NCBI RefSeq assembly: GCF_003952365.1
Contig: NZ_CP034443.1
Location: 923,001 to 987,000 of the forward strand
DNA length: 64,000 bases
Origin: Mesorhizobium sp. M9A.F.Ca.ET.002.03.1.2
Lineage (GTDB): Bacteria; Pseudomonadota; Alphaproteobacteria; Rhizobiales; Rhizobiaceae
Direction: 5' to 3'
Under the pieces are notes generated by a model that saw only the letters and a list, made by a program, of their open reading frames with translations, was not told the origin of the DNA and searched no databases. Below are positions 53,934 through 64,000 of the stretch, piece after piece. The stretch's first letter is position 1. Every line of letters starts with the position of its first letter. Both the position numbers and the translations under genes were made by a program.

Positions 53934-54707
53934 TTATGTCCGCTTCCGGGCAATATCTCGTGATCCGCCGCCAAACGAACCTGCGCCGATATAGCGCCGG
54001 AAGGCTTCCGGTCCAGCCTTGGTGAAAAAATCGGCCGCGGCACCCGTCGCGACAACCGTGCCATTGTCCAGGAACACCATATCCTGGCCGATACGGCGCG
54101 CATCTTCCGGTTGGTGCGTGACGAACAGCACCGTCATGCGCCGCTCCGCATGGACGCCAGCCACCAGGTCGAGCATGTCGTCGCGCAGGGCCGGTCCGAG
54201 CGAGGCGAAGGGCTCATCGAGCAAGAGCACCGGCCGGTCGCGCACCAGGACGCGGGCGAGCGCGACACGCTGCCGCTCGCCGCCGGACAATTCGCGCGGC
54301 AGGCGCTGTTCCTTGCCGGCAAGGCCGACGCGCTTGAGCGCCACGGCGACTGCAGCATGGTCGGTCTCGGTCAGCCTGAGCGACGGCGAGCGGCCTAGCC
54401 CGACATTTCGTTCGACCGAAAGATGGGCAAAGAGATTGTTCTCCTGGAACACCATCGACACCGGCCGCGCCGAAGGTGGTCTGGCGCCGACATCGGCGCC
54501 GCTGATCAGCACGCGGCCCGATCGCGGCGTCTCGAAGCCGGCGACCAGATTGAGCAGCGTCGATTTTCCCGAGCCGCTCGGCCCCATGATGGCGGTGATC
54601 TTCGAAGCGGCGAACTCGACATCGAATAAGAACGGCGCTTCGCCATAACTGAACGAGACCTTTTCCAGCCGTACGGCCGTACCGTTTTCCGAGCTGTCGT
54701 GCGTCAT
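53934..54707 (-). CDS. thiQ: Thiamine ABC transporter ATP-binding protein
   Basis: This 257-residue ATPase has Walker [10 protein letters not shown]-loop [14 protein letters not shown] (the ENNLF form typical of ThiQ), signature [14 protein letters not shown], Walker [17 protein letters not shown] and switch VTHQPEDA. The ATG overlaps the thiP stop (ATGA). It powers uptake of thiamine, TMP and TPP with ThiP and ThiB under the TPP riboswitch upstream of thiB. Confidence 0.93.
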   Translation of the reverse strand: MTHDSSENGTAVRLEKVSFSYGEAPFLFDVEFAASKITAIMGPSGSGKSTLLNLVAGFETPRSGRVLISGADVGARPPSARPVSMVFQENNLFAHLSVERNVGLGRSPSLRLTETDHAAVAVALKRVGLAGKEQRLPRELSGGERQRVALARVLVRDRPVLLLDEPFASLGPALRDDMLDLVAGVHAERRMTVLFVTHQPEDARRIGQDMVFLDNGTVVATGAAADFFTKAGPEAFRRYIGAGSFGGGSRDIARKRT

Positions 54708-56323
54708 GGTTTTTCTCCCCGTCCCAGCCAGTTCGTGGCCAGGACTAGCGCGAGACAGACCAGACCGAGCAGCAACGCCAGCCCTGCGGCGTCCATCGTG
54801 CGATAGCTGCCCATGCGCGCCAGCAGGAGATAAGGCAATGTCTGCAGGGAATCGCTGCCGAACAGGGCAATAACGCCGAGATCGCCGAGCGACAGCGCCA
54901 TGGCAAAGGCGAAACCGGTGGCGAGCGGCCGCCGCAGCGGCGGCCAGTCGACCAGCCGGAACCGGTTCCACCCCGTAATGCCAAGCAGCAGACAGAGCCG
55001 TTCGTGGCGTTCGCTCGCCGCATCATAGCCGGGGCGGATGGCGCGGATGGCAAACGGCATCGCCATCACCGCGTTGACGGTGACGACCATGACAGGGGCG
55101 ATGGCAAAGACGTCGCTGACAGTGCGCAGGAGCAGAAACCAGCCGGCGCCGATGACGATGGGCGGCACGACGAGCACGAAGCCGGCGCCGGTATCGGTGG
55201 CGTGTTCGAGTAGCGTCCTGGCGCCGACGCGACGGTTCAAGGCCAGCGCCCGCCGTGCCATGACGAGCGACAGCGACAGCGCCACCGAAAGCAGCGCCGC
55301 CAGCAAGGCGAGCACGGCGCTGGTCAGCGTCGCTTGCCGCACCACGCTCTCGCCCGCCAGCCGGCCGAGATCGGCGCCAAGGCCTGACGTCACCGTGGCC
55401 GCCATCGGCCCGGCGACGAACAGCAATGCCAGAACGATCAATGCGGCGTTCAGCACGGTCTCGGCGATGCCTGGCGAAAGATATCGGCGCGGCGCCACCG
55501 GCAGGTTGGCGTCGCCGACAGTGTTGGCGCCGAGCCGCATCAATGCCAGCACCACGACGAAGGTCAGCACGATCTGCAACAGCGTCAGCGTCACCGCGCG
55601 GGCAGGATCGAAATCGAAACGCAGCGCCTGGTAGATGGCGACCTCCAGTGTCGTCGCGCGCGGCCCGCCGCCCAGCGTCAGCACGATGGTGAAGGACGTG
55701 ATGCAGAGCATGAAGACAAGCCCGGCGACCCCCGGCAGTGCCGCGCGCAGCGTCGGCCATTCGATCAGCCGGAAGGCAGGCCTGGCGCCCATGCCGAGCT
55801 GGCTCGCCAATCGCCACTGGTCGGCCGGCACTGTCCCCAGTGCTTCAAGGAACAATCGCGTAGCCAGCGGCAGATTGAAGAAGACATGGGCGACGAGGAT
55901 GCCGGACAGGCCGTATATGCCCGGCCAGCCCTGACCTCCAATCGCGGTGAGCACGCCGGCGAAATAGCCGGCACGGCCATAAAGGGCCAGAATGCCGAGC
56001 GCCGCGACGATGGCCGGCAGCGCCAGCGGCACGGCGAAGAGCTGCAGGATCAGGTCGCGGCCAAAGAAGCGCGGATGCCGCGACAGCGCCCGAGCAACCA
56101 ACAGCGCCGGCACGACGGAAAGCAGCGTCGACAGCAAAGCCTGCCACAGCGTGAAACGAGCGACGCGCAAGAGGTAGGAATCGAAGGCCGAAGCGGCGCC
56201 GGACGGGTCGCGTGTGCCTTCAAGGATGAGCCCGGCGAACGCTCCGCCGATCAGCAGCGCAATAGCGTCAAGCGCGATGATGCCGGCGATGACGCGAGAG
56301 TCAGGAGGGGGTGCGTGCGGCAC
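54704..56323 (-). CDS. thiP: Thiamine ABC transporter permease
   Basis: This 539-residue permease has about 12 transmembrane helices in two internally repeated halves, each with an EAA-type loop ([20 protein letters not shown] in the first half, then a second). It is fused as in enterobacterial ThiP. The GTG start at 56323 precedes [20 protein letters not shown]. It is separated from thiB by 180 bp containing a 31-bp perfect inverted repeat. Confidence 0.93.
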   Translation of the reverse strand: MPHAPPPDSRVIAGIIALDAIALLIGGAFAGLILEGTRDPSGAASAFDSYLLRVARFTLWQALLSTLLSVVPALLVARALSRHPRFFGRDLILQLFAVPLALPAIVAALGILALYGRAGYFAGVLTAIGGQGWPGIYGLSGILVAHVFFNLPLATRLFLEALGTVPADQWRLASQLGMGARPAFRLIEWPTLRAALPGVAGLVFMLCITSFTIVLTLGGGPRATTLEVAIYQALRFDFDPARAVTLTLLQIVLTFVVVLALMRLGANTVGDANLPVAPRRYLSPGIAETVLNAALIVLALLFVAGPMAATVTSGLGADLGRLAGESVVRQATLTSAVLALLAALLSVALSLSLVMARRALALNRRVGARTLLEHATDTGAGFVLVVPPIVIGAGWFLLLRTVSDVFAIAPVMVVTVNAVMAMPFAIRAIRPGYDAASERHERLCLLLGITGWNRFRLVDWPPLRRPLATGFAFAMALSLGDLGVIALFGSDSLQTLPYLLLARMGSYRTMDAAGLALLLGLVCLALVLATNWLGRGEKP

Positions 56324-56384
56324 TCTGGACCACCTGACACGGGACCGTTCTTTGACTGGTGTCTAACGAACGTCGCGTTCCTTC

Positions 56385-56466
56385 GCGCCCCCCTCTGTCC
56401 TGCCGGACATCTCCCCCACAAGGGGGGAGATTGGCGGGAGATGTCCGGCAGGACAGAGGGGGGCGC
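56385..56466. repeat. 31-bp perfect inverted repeat between thiB and thiP
   Basis: The arms at 56385-56415 and 56436-56466 are perfectly complementary over 31 bp; the 20-nt loop holds another CCC/GGGGG pairing. The core TCTGTCCTGCCGGACATCTC recurs, from memory, in other Mesorhizobium intergenic regions. In RNA it would form a very stable hairpin between two genes of one operon. Confidence 0.9.
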
Positions 56467-56503
56467 CGTAGAGCGGTCATCTCACGAGATTTGCCTGCAA
56501 AGA

Positions 56504-57514
56504 CTACTTGCTCATCACCGACAACCATTCGTCGACCCAGGCCTTGCGGTTGGCGGCGACCTCTTCGGGGCTGAACATCAACGTCCTGGTCGGCTTGACG
56601 AGCTTGTCGAAGGCCGGATTGAGCGGCTTGTCGGTCTTGCCGGCCGGGAACATCCAGTTGGTCTCGGGGATGACATCCTGGAATTTCGGCCCGGTCATGA
56701 AAGTCAGGAACTGTTCTGCCAGCGGGTTTTTGGCACCCGTGGTGGTGATGCCGGCCACCTCGATCTGCAGATACTCGCCCTCCTCGAAGGGCGCCGCCTG
56801 GTAGCGCCCGGTGTTTTCGGCGACCATGTGATAGGCCGGCGATGTGGTGTAGGACAGCACCATTGGCGCCTCGCCCTTGGTGAATAGGCCGTAGGCCTCG
56901 CTCCAGCCCGGCGTCACTGTGAGCACCTTCGCCTTGAGCTTGGCCCAGGCTTCCGGCGCCTTGTCGCCATAGACCGACCTCACCCACAGCAGCAGGCCGA
57001 GACCAGGCGTCGAGGTGCGCGGATCCTGGATGACGATCTTCTCATCGGCATTGCCCTCGACCAATTCCTTCAGGCTCTTCGGCGGGGTTTTCAGCTTTTC
57101 GGTGTCGTAGACGACGGCGAAATAACCGTAGTCGAACGGCACGAAAACATCGTCGCTCCAGCCGCCCGGCACATTGACGTCGGTCACCGCACCATGCGGC
57201 GAAAACAGGCCGGTGGCCTTGGCTTCGGCCGTCAGATTGGTGTCGAGGCCGAGCACGATATCGGCCTTGGTGGCGGCCCCTTCCAGCTTGACGCGGTTGA
57301 GCAGCGCTACACCGTCAGCGACCGCGACAAAATCGAGAGTACAGCCGCATTCCGCCTCGAAGGCCTTCTTCACCGCGGGGCCAGGACCCCAGTCGGCGGT
57401 AAAGCTCTCATACGTGTAGACGGTGAGCTTCTCCTGCGCGGATGCCGGCCCGCCGGCGAGAACGGACGCCGCAAGGAGCACTGCTGAGACAAGAGAGTAA
57501 AAAAGCGTGCGCAT
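56504..57514 (-). CDS. thiB: Thiamine ABC transporter substrate-binding protein
   Basis: This 336-residue exported protein has a signal peptide [20 protein letters not shown] ending near ASAQ. The mature start [20 protein letters not shown], then [20 protein letters not shown], is the ThiB/TbpA signature. The ATG at 57514 follows AAGGAGG. The riboswitch lies about 60 bp upstream. It captures thiamine for ThiPQ. Confidence 0.94.
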   Translation of the reverse strand: MRTLFYSLVSAVLLAASVLAGGPASAQEKLTVYTYESFTADWGPGPAVKKAFEAECGCTLDFVAVADGVALLNRVKLEGAATKADIVLGLDTNLTAEAKATGLFSPHGAVTDVNVPGGWSDDVFVPFDYGYFAVVYDTEKLKTPPKSLKELVEGNADEKIVIQDPRTSTPGLGLLLWVRSVYGDKAPEAWAKLKAKVLTVTPGWSEAYGLFTKGEAPMVLSYTTSPAYHMVAENTGRYQAAPFEEGEYLQIEVAGITTTGAKNPLAEQFLTFMTGPKFQDVIPETNWMFPAGKTDKPLNPAFDKLVKPTRTLMFSPEEVAANRKAWVDEWLSVMSK

Positions 57515-57571
57515 CGGCGCCTCCTTCGTTCGCATTGAAAGGAATTGAGGCGTCGGGTTTTCCGAAACGTC

Positions 57572-57664
57572 TAATCCCTCCGCCGGTACAAACCGGATCA
57601 GGTTCAGCGGGTTGGCGTCGTTGCCTCTCAGCCGGTCCGCGAAGATCGCGTCCAGCACCCCGTT
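57572..57664 (-). ncRNA. TPP riboswitch (THI element) controlling thiBPQ
   Basis: Read on the minus strand it has GGGGTGC at the 5' end, then CTGAGAGGC, then AACCCGCTGAACCTGATCC, then ACCGGCGGAGGGATTA, all in the canonical order of the TPP aptamer. It begins near 57664 and ends about 58 bases upstream of the thiB start, so TPP binding would block transcription or ribosome access for thiBPQ. Confidence 0.95.
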
Positions 57665-57773
57665 AGAGCGTTTCGACACATAGGGCCGGCCCAAGTGCGA
57701 CGCAAGCGGAAGTTTGCCGGGCACGCGGGCGCGGCCTTCCGTTTCGCAAGCGGGGCTGGTAAGGGCCACGCAT

Positions 57774-58418
57774 ATGAGCGCATTCACCATCCTGCTTGGC
57801 GGCGATCTTATCCGCACACCACTGCTCGACCGCCAGGTCGCCGGCACACGCGTCATCGCCGCCGATGCCGGCATCGGCCATGCCCGGACTTTGGGCGTGA
57901 CGCCGGAACTCTGGGTCGGCGACTTCGATTCCGTCCCGGCGGATTTGCCGGACGATCTGACCGCCGTTCCCCGCCATGTGTTTCCGGCAGAAAAGGACAG
58001 CACCGACGGCGAACTGGCCATCGCCGCCGCGCTCGAACGCGGTGCGACCAGCCTCGTGCTCGCAGGTGCGTTCGGCGGCAGGCGCATCGACCACGCATTC
58101 CTGCATCTGGCGCTCAGCCTGCGACTGGCGGAAAGCGGGACGGACGTGCTTTTGACCAGCGGGGCGCAGGAAGGCATCCCCTTGCTTCCCGGAAAGGCCG
58201 GCTTCGACTACGCCGACGGCACGCTGTTTTCGATCCTCGACTTCTCCGATCTTACCGGCCTGACCGTCTCCGGCGCCAAATGGCCGCTGAACCATGTCGA
58301 GGTGGCGTTCGGCTCGTCGCTGACCCTTTCCAACGAGGTCAAGGGCCGGCTCGAAATCGCGCTGGACAGCGGCCGCGCGCTGTTGCTCGCCCATCCTTTT
58401 CCCTTACCCGAAAGCTGA
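57774..58418 (+). CDS. thiN: Thiamine diphosphokinase
   Basis: This 214-residue protein starts [20 protein letters not shown]. It has [20 protein letters not shown], the ATP-binding GDFDSVP, then KDSTDGELA and [19 protein letters not shown] with the conserved D-H pair. It phosphorylates thiamine to TPP. It diverges from the riboswitch-controlled thiBPQ operon, matching a salvage role, and its stop is one base from the next start. Confidence 0.93.
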   Translation: MSAFTILLGGDLIRTPLLDRQVAGTRVIAADAGIGHARTLGVTPELWVGDFDSVPADLPDDLTAVPRHVFPAEKDSTDGELAIAAALERGATSLVLAGAFGGRRIDHAFLHLALSLRLAESGTDVLLTSGAQEGIPLLPGKAGFDYADGTLFSILDFSDLTGLTVSGAKWPLNHVEVAFGSSLTLSNEVKGRLEIALDSGRALLLAHPFPLPES

Positions 58419-58419
58419 C

Positions 58420-60294
58420 ATGGCGCCGCCGCTTCTCAATCTCGACGGGATAAAACTGACCTTCGGTGGCACGCCGCTGCTCGACGGAGCGGAACTGACA
58501 GCGTCGGCCGGCGACAAGATCGCCCTGGTCGGCCGCAACGGCTCGGGCAAGTCGACATTGCTCAAGATCGCAGCGGGATTGATCGAGCCGCAGGACGGCG
58601 AGGTGTTCCGCCAGCCCTCTGCGACGGTGCGCTACCTGCCGCAAATGCCCGACATGGACGGTTTCGCCAGCGTCCGCGCCTATGTCGAGGCGGGACTCGG
58701 ACCTGCCGACGATCCCTACCGCGCCACCTATCTGATGGAACATCTCGGCCTGTCCGGCGAGGACCGGCCGGACGACTTGTCCGGCGGCGAGGCGCGCCGC
58801 GCCGCCCTTGCCCGCGTCATGGCGCCGGAGCCCGACATTCTCCTCCTCGATGAGCCGACCAACCATCTCGACCTTTCGGTCATCGAATGGCTGGAGGAGG
58901 AGCTTGTCCGCACCTCTTCCGCGCTGATCGTCATCTCGCACGACCGCCGCTTCCTCGAACGCGTGTCGCGCGCCACCGTCTGGCTCGATCGCGGCCAGAC
59001 CCGCAGGCTGGACAAGGGCTTCGGCCATTTCGAGGAATGGCGCGACACGGTGCTGGAGGAAGAGGAGCGCGAGCAGCACAAGCTTGGCCGCCAGATCGTG
59101 CGCGAGGAGCACTGGCTGCGCTACGGCGTGACGGCACGACGCAAGCGCAACATGCGCCGGCTCGGCGAATTGCAGACCATGCGCCAACGTTTTCGTGGCC
59201 ATCGGGGCGCCGAGGGCGCGGCGACCATGGTGGCCAGCGACGCGGCCGAATCCGGCAAACTCGTCATCGAGGCCAAGAACATCGAGAAGAGCTTTGGCGA
59301 CCTCACGGTGGTCAAGGGCTTCTCGACCCGCATCCAGCGCGGCGACCGCGTCGGCCTGGTCGGGCCGAACGGCGCCGGCAAGACGACGCTGCTGAAGATG
59401 CTGACCGGCGAATTGAAGCCGGACTCAGGCACGGTGCGGCTCGGCATCAATCTGGAGATCGCCACGCTCGATCAGAAGCGCGAGGCGGTCGATCCGCAAG
59501 AGACGCTGACACAATATCTCACCGATGGGCGCGGCGAGAACCTTGTCATCAACGGCGAGCAGCGCCACGTCGTCTCCTACATGAAGGACTTCCTGTTCAA
59601 ACCGGAACAGGCGCGCACGCCGGTGCGCGAGCTTTCGGGCGGCGAGCGAGCGCGGCTGCTGCTGGCCCGCGTGCTGGCGCGGCCGGCAAACCTGCTGGTG
59701 CTCGACGAGCCGACCAACGACCTCGACATGGAGACGCTGGAACTGCTGCAGGAATTGGTCGCAGGTTTTGCCGGCACGGTCATCCTGGTCAGCCATGACC
59801 GCGATTTCCTCGATCGCACCGTGACCAGCCTGATCGCGCCGGACGGCGGCGGCCGCTGGATCGAATATGCTGGCGGCTATTCCGACATGCTGGCGCAGCG
59901 CGGCGGCACCAGGCTCGATGATCGCAAGGCGCGGCCGAAGGCCGAGACTGGCGAGGCGACAGCGGCGGGCAGGACCGAAGCGGCTGCGCCGAAAGGACCG
60001 GCGAAGAAACTGTCGTTCAAGCAGAAATTCGCGCTGGAATCGCTGCCGAAGAAGATCGAGGCGGTGACGGTCTCGATTTCGCGGCTGGAGAACAACATCG
60101 CCGACCCGGCCTATTACGAGCGCGACCCGGCCTCGTTCCAGAAGACCATCGCCGCCCTCGACAAGGAGCGCGCCACGCTGGCAGCGCTCGAGGAGGAGTG
60201 GCTGGAACTGGAGATGCTGCGCGAGGAGATGGAGGGTAAGGAGCGTTCGGCCCACGGCGGCCATGGCAAAGGACTGAAAAACGTTGCGATTTGA
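58420..60294 (+). CDS. ABC-F family ATPase (Uup-like)
   Basis: This 624-residue protein with two ABC domains and no transmembrane part has domain 1 Walker A GRNGSGKS (residues 38-45), signature LSGGEARRAALAR and Walker B LLLDEPTNHLDL. The ABC-F linker follows, then domain 2 with GPNGAGKT, LSGGERARLLLAR and VLDEPTNDLDM. A C-terminal coiled coil is near residues 540-610. ABC-F proteins act on ribosomes (EttA, Uup types). It follows thiN by one base. Confidence 0.93.
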   Translation: MAPPLLNLDGIKLTFGGTPLLDGAELTASAGDKIALVGRNGSGKSTLLKIAAGLIEPQDGEVFRQPSATVRYLPQMPDMDGFASVRAYVEAGLGPADDPYRATYLMEHLGLSGEDRPDDLSGGEARRAALARVMAPEPDILLLDEPTNHLDLSVIEWLEEELVRTSSALIVISHDRRFLERVSRATVWLDRGQTRRLDKGFGHFEEWRDTVLEEEEREQHKLGRQIVREEHWLRYGVTARRKRNMRRLGELQTMRQRFRGHRGAEGAATMVASDAAESGKLVIEAKNIEKSFGDLTVVKGFSTRIQRGDRVGLVGPNGAGKTTLLKMLTGELKPDSGTVRLGINLEIATLDQKREAVDPQETLTQYLTDGRGENLVINGEQRHVVSYMKDFLFKPEQARTPVRELSGGERARLLLARVLARPANLLVLDEPTNDLDMETLELLQELVAGFAGTVILVSHDRDFLDRTVTSLIAPDGGGRWIEYAGGYSDMLAQRGGTRLDDRKARPKAETGEATAAGRTEAAAPKGPAKKLSFKQKFALESLPKKIEAVTVSISRLENNIADPAYYERDPASFQKTIAALDKERATLAALEEEWLELEMLREEMEGKERSAHGGHGKGLKNVAI

Positions 60295-60309
60295 GCCCTA
60301 TGGGCATAT

Positions 60310-60323
60310 ATTATGCGCATAAT
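60310..60323. promoter_or_regulatory. Perfect palindrome in front of ccdAB
   Basis: ATTATGCGCATAAT is a perfect 14-bp palindrome 14 bp upstream of the ccdA start codon, overlapping a likely -10 region (TATATTAT). CcdA-type antitoxins autoregulate by binding such sites; this is inference from position. Confidence 0.6.
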
Positions 60324-60337
60324 CCAGGGCGAATCCA

Positions 60338-60580
60338 ATGCTTCATTCCATCCCGAAATCGCAGCGAAAGTCCGTCAACACCTCGATCGATTCAAAGCTG
60401 ATCGAGGAGGCAAAAGCGCTCGGCATAAATATGTCGCGCGCCGCCGAACAGGGAATTGCAAAGGCGATTTCGGATGAGAAATCGCGGCGCTGGCTACTGG
60501 AAAACAGGGAAGCGATCGAAAGCTCAAATGAGTATGTAAGGCGCAACGGACTGCCATTGGCCAAATATCGGCTGTTTTGA
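60338..60580 (+). CDS. ccdA: CcdA-type antitoxin
   Basis: The protein has 80 residues. The N-terminal ribbon-helix-helix region (KSVNTSIDSKLIEEAKALGI, then NMSRAAEQGI) binds DNA, and the C-terminal tail (RRWLLENREAIESSNEYVRR) is the flexible toxin-binding part. A perfect ATTATGCGCATAAT palindrome lies 14 bp upstream. The stop overlaps the ccdB start (TGATG). It belongs to the type II CcdAB class targeting DNA gyrase. Confidence 0.93.
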   Translation: MLHSIPKSQRKSVNTSIDSKLIEEAKALGINMSRAAEQGIAKAISDEKSRRWLLENREAIESSNEYVRRNGLPLAKYRLF

Positions 60581-60879
60581 TGGCGCGCTACGATCTCTAC
60601 CACAATGCCGAAGGCGATGCTTATCTACTCGACGTTCAGTGCGATCTTCTTGGACATCTCAACACACGCGTCGTCGTACCGCTGTTGCCGCCCAATAGCG
60701 CGCCCGTACCGGGGCGCCGCCTGAACCCGATCTTCGTCATCGATGGGAAGGACTATCTAATGGTCACCCAGTTCATATCGGCCGTAACAGATACCGAACT
60801 ACGCCAGGCCGATGGCAATCTGTCGAAGCACCACGACGACATCGTGGCCGCACTCGACATGCTGTTCCAGGGCTTCTGA
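60580..60879 (+). CDS. ccdB: CcdB-type gyrase toxin
   Basis: This 99-residue protein starts at the ATG overlapping the ccdA stop (TGATG). The order MARYDLYHNAEGDAYLLDVQ, RVVVPLLPP, then LNPIFVIDGKDYLMVTQFIS is the CcdB fold, and DIVAALDMLFQGF is a normal chromosomal CcdB ending. CcdB poisons DNA gyrase. Whether the toxin is active cannot be read from sequence. Confidence 0.92.
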   Translation: MARYDLYHNAEGDAYLLDVQCDLLGHLNTRVVVPLLPPNSAPVPGRRLNPIFVIDGKDYLMVTQFISAVTDTELRQADGNLSKHHDDIVAALDMLFQGF

Positions 60880-60917
60880 GCCAAAGAGAGCGGAGCGTTG
60901 GGCTGGTGGGCCGAGCC

Positions 60918-62555
60918 TCAGCCCGCCGTTTTCGCTTGCCAGGCCTTCAGCGCCTCATCGAACACCTTCTCGCCGGGAATGCCCTTTTCCATGGTGAGCA
61001 GCGCCCGCCGTCCGGTCTTGTAGACGACCGGCACGTCGATCCAGTTCTGGCCCCGGAGCAGGGTCAGGTTGGCGTTTTCGTCCGCCTTGGTGTCGTTGAG
61101 CGCGACCAGGAAGAAGCCGTCGGCGATCTTGGCCGGGATGCCGATCAGCGGACTGCCTGCATCCTGTTCAGAGCCCTTCATGGCGACGCGCAGGATGTTG
61201 TCGACGCCACCACCGTCGAAGCCGTCGGGCGTCAGGAAGATCATCTCGATGATGTGGCTGGCCGGCAGCGTCTGGTCGGTGTTGCGGCGGATGGTCATGC
61301 GCAATTGCACGTCCTTGCCGGGGATGCTCGCCTCGGCGCGGATCGCCGGCTCGGGCGGCAGATTGCCGCCGGGCGATTCCTGCACAAGCGACCAGACGAT
61401 GCTGCCGGGCTCGGCCGAGCCCTGAGCGGTGCTGGTGCGCTCCTCATAGAAGATCGCCTTCTGGCCGACCGCCAGCGCGGTTTCCGCAGGCGCGGCCGGT
61501 GTGGCACCCGGGGTCGGCGCAGCCGGGCCCGCGGTATCCGGCGGGGCTGCTTCGGCTGGCGGTGTTGCCGCCGGGGCCGCGCCCGGCGCGGTGGGCTCGT
61601 CCGTGGCTTGCGCATCGCCGGCTGGCGGCGCTTCAGGCGCGGGAGTGGCCGGCGGCGGCGTGGTCAGCGCTGCGACGGATTCGCCCTCTCCGATGCTGCT
61701 TTGTCCTGAAGCGGGGCCGGGATCGACCTCACCGCCTTCGGGCGTCAGGCGCTGGGTGAACTTTGTGCCCTCAGTGTCCGGTGCAGCCGGTTCAGCCGGG
61801 GGCCTTGCCGCGGCATCGGCAGCCGGGTCGGCATCGGCAGCCGGGTCGGCGGGGGCCGCCGGCTTCACCAGTGGTTTGGTCGTTGCGACCTCGGTGCTGT
61901 TGAGACCCAGCATACTGCTGAACGCGTCCTTGTTCAGCCAGATGCCGTAGCCGCCGCCGGCAACAACGAGCAAAGCGACCACAGCGGCGATCAGTCCGCC
62001 ATAGCTGCGCTTGCGCTCGGCCGGACGCGGACGCTGAAAGGTACCGGACGGCGCTGGCCCGTCGCTGGAAAAGACATCGTCGCTGAAAGCATCGCCCCTG
62101 AGGACATCGCCCTTATCGTCCGCCGCTGGAATATCCGCTTCCGAAGGCACGGGATCGGCGCGCTCTGGAGGAGAAGCAACGGACGACGGTTTTTGCCAAT
62201 TCGGCGTCGCCTTGGCGGCTGGCGCCGGCTGCCATGCCGGCTCGGGCTTCACCGGCTGCCGGACATGGCTGGACTGGTTCTTGTTGCGGTCGATGGAGGA
62301 GAAGATGTCCTCCAGCTCCGCCAGCGGATCGGAGGCCGGCGCAGGCTTGGCATACTCCCGCTCGATGGTTTCGATGGCGTCTTCCAGGGTACGCTTATGC
62401 TGAGCAATGGCCGAAGGCGTCAGCGGCGGCGTACGCTCGGCAAGCTTGTCCGCGATGGTGGAGCGAGCCTTGTCATAGACCCTCGCGCGCACCTCCGGCG
62501 TCGGGTTGCTGAGCCCGCCGAGCTTCTTTTTCAGAGGACCAACAAAATCTACCAT
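60918..62555 (-). CDS. Large Pro/Ala-rich single-pass membrane protein, unknown function
   Basis: The protein has 545 residues. The N-terminal soluble part (FVGPLKKKLGGLSNPTPEVR, AELEDIFSSIDR) contains a helical, possibly coiled region. One transmembrane segment spans ~186-207 (GGLIAAVVALLVVAGGGYGI), followed by a Pro/Ala/Asp-rich linker (~235-365) with a DPAADADPAADA duplication encoded by a DNA tandem repeat near 61811-61852. A C-terminal folded domain (~370-545, FYEERTSTAQGSAEPGSIVW, MIFLTPDGFDGGGVDNILRV) is presumably periplasmic. I associate this type with Hyphomicrobiales but know no function. Confidence 0.75.
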   Translation of the reverse strand: MVDFVGPLKKKLGGLSNPTPEVRARVYDKARSTIADKLAERTPPLTPSAIAQHKRTLEDAIETIEREYAKPAPASDPLAELEDIFSSIDRNKNQSSHVRQPVKPEPAWQPAPAAKATPNWQKPSSVASPPERADPVPSEADIPAADDKGDVLRGDAFSDDVFSSDGPAPSGTFQRPRPAERKRSYGGLIAAVVALLVVAGGGYGIWLNKDAFSSMLGLNSTEVATTKPLVKPAAPADPAADADPAADAAARPPAEPAAPDTEGTKFTQRLTPEGGEVDPGPASGQSSIGEGESVAALTTPPPATPAPEAPPAGDAQATDEPTAPGAAPAATPPAEAAPPDTAGPAAPTPGATPAAPAETALAVGQKAIFYEERTSTAQGSAEPGSIVWSLVQESPGGNLPPEPAIRAEASIPGKDVQLRMTIRRNTDQTLPASHIIEMIFLTPDGFDGGGVDNILRVAMKGSEQDAGSPLIGIPAKIADGFFLVALNDTKADENANLTLLRGQNWIDVPVVYKTGRRALLTMEKGIPGEKVFDEALKAWQAKTAG

Positions 62556-62629
62556 GCTTCAGTCGACCTGCATTTCGTTTCTGGGCCGGCCTCCGCAAAT
62601 CGGCGGCGATGCCCGGAACGGCTGAGAAT

Positions 62630-63928
<1,299 letters not shown>

Positions 63929-64000
63929 GTTTCTTTTCCCTTGAGGCGCCGCTCGAGGGCGGCTTGAAATGGTTCGAAACGACAGGCTTCTATCGCATCG

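Noticed and set aside
60310..60879. Mobile element carrying the toxin-antitoxin pair
   Set aside because: No integrase, transposase, tRNA or direct repeats were found on either side; the pair sits between ordinary chromosomal genes.

Overview
The window looks like a single stretch of chromosome from a GC-rich alphaproteobacterium of the order Hyphomicrobiales, most likely Mesorhizobium or a close relative. This is inferred from gene content (an RpoH2-type sigma factor behind an EcfG-type promoter, the phaR-phaA-phaB cluster, a SUV3-like helicase next to an S4 protein, fdxA and carD, and DUF1036, DUF1244 and DUF465 proteins) and from short dispersed palindromic repeats that I associate with that genus. 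I recognised no rRNA or tRNA gene, CRISPR array, transposase, integrase or prophage. Most of it reads as ordinary chromosome with a few decayed or regulatory oddities.

1-12.3 kb: the end of an MFS exporter, ArsR, GST, alpha/beta hydrolase and HxlR genes, a HbpS/GlcG-like protein, rpmF, mtgA, a farnesyl/geranyl diphosphate synthase, a LysR regulator, a methyltransferase, a SPOR-tailed lytic transglycosylase, ispG and a divergent pair of DUF465 miniproteins. 12.3-18.0 kb: a self-contained catabolic island with an IclR regulator divergent from a polar amino-acid-type ABC importer, a RidA protein and a SelA/DgaE-like PLP enzyme. 18.1-24.5 kb: purEK, rpmJ, a TPR lipo/periplasmic-type protein, pyk, DUF1036, an N-formylglutamate amidohydrolase-like protein and DUF1244.

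24.7-36.8 kb: an MFS transporter, LysR, an NAD-dependent epimerase-like gene, DUF3309, an RND efflux pair, and an isoquinoline 1-oxidoreductase-type (iorAB) molybdenum hydroxylase under a divergent TetR. The third, cytochrome c, gene of the hydroxylase is a multiply frameshifted pseudogene. 36.8-42.5 kb: polyhydroxybutyrate metabolism (patatin-like hydrolase, bdhA, phaR, phaA, phaB). 42.5-48.5 kb: a long noncoding region carrying a diverged tandem duplication with a ~273 bp period, then the SUV3-like helicase, S4 protein, fdxA and carD.

48.5-53.7 kb: an amino-acid ABC importer whose permease carries a one-base frameshift, rpoH2 with a clear GGAAC-N17-CGTT promoter, and an M48 lipoprotein protease. 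53.9-58.4 kb: thiamine acquisition (thiBPQ behind a TPP riboswitch, divergent thiN). 58.4-64 kb: an ABC-F protein, a ccdAB toxin-antitoxin pair with a perfect palindrome in front, a large single-pass membrane protein of unknown role, and purA at the right edge.
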